DNA of 64,000 bases from Candidatus Thermochlorobacteriaceae bacterium (GTDB taxonomy: Bacteria > Bacteroidota > Chlorobiia > Chlorobiales > Thermochlorobacteraceae): the NCBI GenBank assembly GCA_029263855.1, contig JAJUFC010000002.1, positions 280,001 through 344,000 on the forward strand. The letters are read 5' to 3'. Under the pieces are notes generated by a model. It was not told the origin of the DNA. It saw only the letters and a list, made by a program, of their open reading frames with translations, and did no database searches. The position numbers and the translations under genes are program-made. Positions 63,254 to 64,000 of the stretch are shown piece by piece. Numbering within the stretch: the first letter of the stretch is position 1; each line of letters starts with the position of its first letter.

Positions 63254-64000
63254 TTAAAATTCGCGGTGCATCACGAGTTCAGCAAACGCAATGAGTTGCT
63301 CGCGTCCGCGTTGGTGGGGCAATTTGAGGGCGTGTGATTTGGCTTTCTCGAAGTCGCGTTGAATCACGGCTTGTGTTTCTTCAATTACGCCGCATCGCTC
63401 GTAAATGGCTTTGACTTCCATCACTTGCGAAGGGTCAATGCCTTTGTTTTTGATGATAGATTTGAGCAGGGTGTTGTCTTTGCCTTTGGTGAGCTCGAGG
63501 GCTTTGAGCAAGAGAAAGGTTTTTTTGCCCTCGATGAGGTCGCCGCCGAGCCGTTTGCCCGATTTTTCTCCTGCCATGATGTCGAGCAAGTCGTCTTGAA
63601 TTTGGAAGGCTCGCCCGACAAGTTCGCCGATTTGGCGAAGCAATTTGGCTTGCGCGGGCGTGGCATCGGCGGCAAGTCCGCCCAGCTCGAGCGAGGCTGA
63701 AATCAGCCGTCCTGTTTTGTAAGAAATCATCATGAGGTAATCATCAAGCGAGACATCTTTGCGCAATTCAAAGGCTTTGTCGTAGGCTTGCCCGTCGCAG
63801 ACGCGAATGACGCTTTGCGCGAAGAGCTCGAGAATGCGTTGAAGGTTTTTGGATTTGGTTTGAAGCGCGAGTTGGAAGGCGGTAGCGTGCATCACGTCGC
63901 CCGTGAGGATTGCCGTGTCGACGTCCCACTTCTTGTGGACGGTGGCTCTGCCGTGTCGCAGGTCGGCGTTGTCCATTATGTCGTCGTGAATGAGCGTGAA
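63254..64000 (-). CDS. Polyprenyl synthetase family protein, 5'-truncated by the window edge
   Basis: The frame runs off the right edge; the visible 248 residues begin FTLIHDDIMDNADLRHG, the first aspartate-rich motif (DDxxD-type) of long-chain trans-prenyl diphosphate synthases. The second motif reads FQIQDDLLDIMA with GKRLGGDLIEGKKTFLLLKAL. Product chain length is not determinable. An ATG at 63976 lies inside the conserved motif and is not the start. Confidence 0.93.
   Translation of the reverse strand, partial: FTLIHDDIMDNADLRHGRATVHKKWDVDTAILTGDVMHATAFQLALQTKSKNLQRILELFAQSVIRVCDGQAYDKAFELRKDVSLDDYLMMISYKTGRLISASLELGGLAADATPAQAKLLRQIGELVGRAFQIQDDLLDIMAGEKSGKRLGGDLIEGKKTFLLLKALELTKGKDNTLLKSIIKNKGIDPSQVMEVKAIYERCGVIEETQAVIQRDFEKAKSHALKLPHQRGREQLIAFAELVMHREF

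Overview
The window reads as chromosomal DNA of a Bacteroidota/Chlorobiota-type bacterium, most likely the Chlorobiota side (Chloroherpeton-like); this is inference. Signs are a type IX secretion C-terminal sorting domain (36.0-36.8 kb), promoters with a TTTG -33 box and a TAnnTTTG -7 box (clearest before nuoA and the 58.5 kb amidohydrolase), weak use of Shine-Dalgarno sites by housekeeping genes, a DAK2-DegV fusion, a DUF4175-type protein and a MoxR/DUF58/Bat gene set. No rRNA, tRNA or CRISPR array was seen.

Layout. 0-17 kb: housekeeping genes (oxoamine synthase end, DAK2-DegV, M28 peptidase lipoprotein, HU, ftsH, hpt, nadE, an ABC ATPase, mnmA, a double-receiver protein, a GH3 hydrolase, clpS, a UbiA-type enzyme, a quinone oxidoreductase). 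17.9-33.9 kb: a complex I locus, nuoG-A-B-C-D-E-F in one direction, repeatedly interrupted by accessory genes: three Uma2-family nucleases, two small unknown genes, a hybrid histidine kinase, a BtuF-like binding protein, an SPFH/SHOCT protein, a RanBP2-type zinc-finger membrane protein and three tandem DUF29 genes. The membrane-arm genes nuoH-N are not here. 33.9-38.3 kb: HerA-type ATPase, small membrane protein, T9SS cargo, pheA, ruvC.

38.35-41.0 kb: a decayed Mu-like prophage. It begins with a start-less GemA tail fused against the tail of a broken T9SS gene, continues with a Mor-like regulator and a virion morphogenesis protein, and ends with an oppositely oriented 239-codon frame that has no usual start codon and carries R-S-E ADP-ribosyltransferase motifs. 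41.2-45.2 kb: a response regulator, a secreted WDG-repeat protein and a TPR histidine kinase. Two copies of a promoter module with identical internal spacing lie here, one before the repeat-protein gene and one before the ADP-ribosyltransferase frame.

45.3-56.8 kb: a DUF4175-type coiled-coil protein, a two-gene restriction-modification system wedged before tsaD, then a MoxR/DUF58/Bat operon. 56.8-58.5 kb: an Ntn-type amide hydrolase and, upstream of it on the same strand, three copies of a structured RNA element. The conserved cores are enclosed by helices of different sequence, and the G-U pairs show that the minus strand is the transcribed one. 58.5-64 kb: a tandem amidohydrolase pair whose second member has lost metal ligands, an SDR enzyme, mscL, a DUF3078-like outer-membrane protein and the end of a polyprenyl synthase.

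The strongest candidates for something undescribed are the three tandem RNA elements at 58.0-58.4 kb, the paired promoter/operator module at 41.1 and 44.5 kb, the start-less ADP-ribosyltransferase, and the accessory-gene insertions in the complex I operon.
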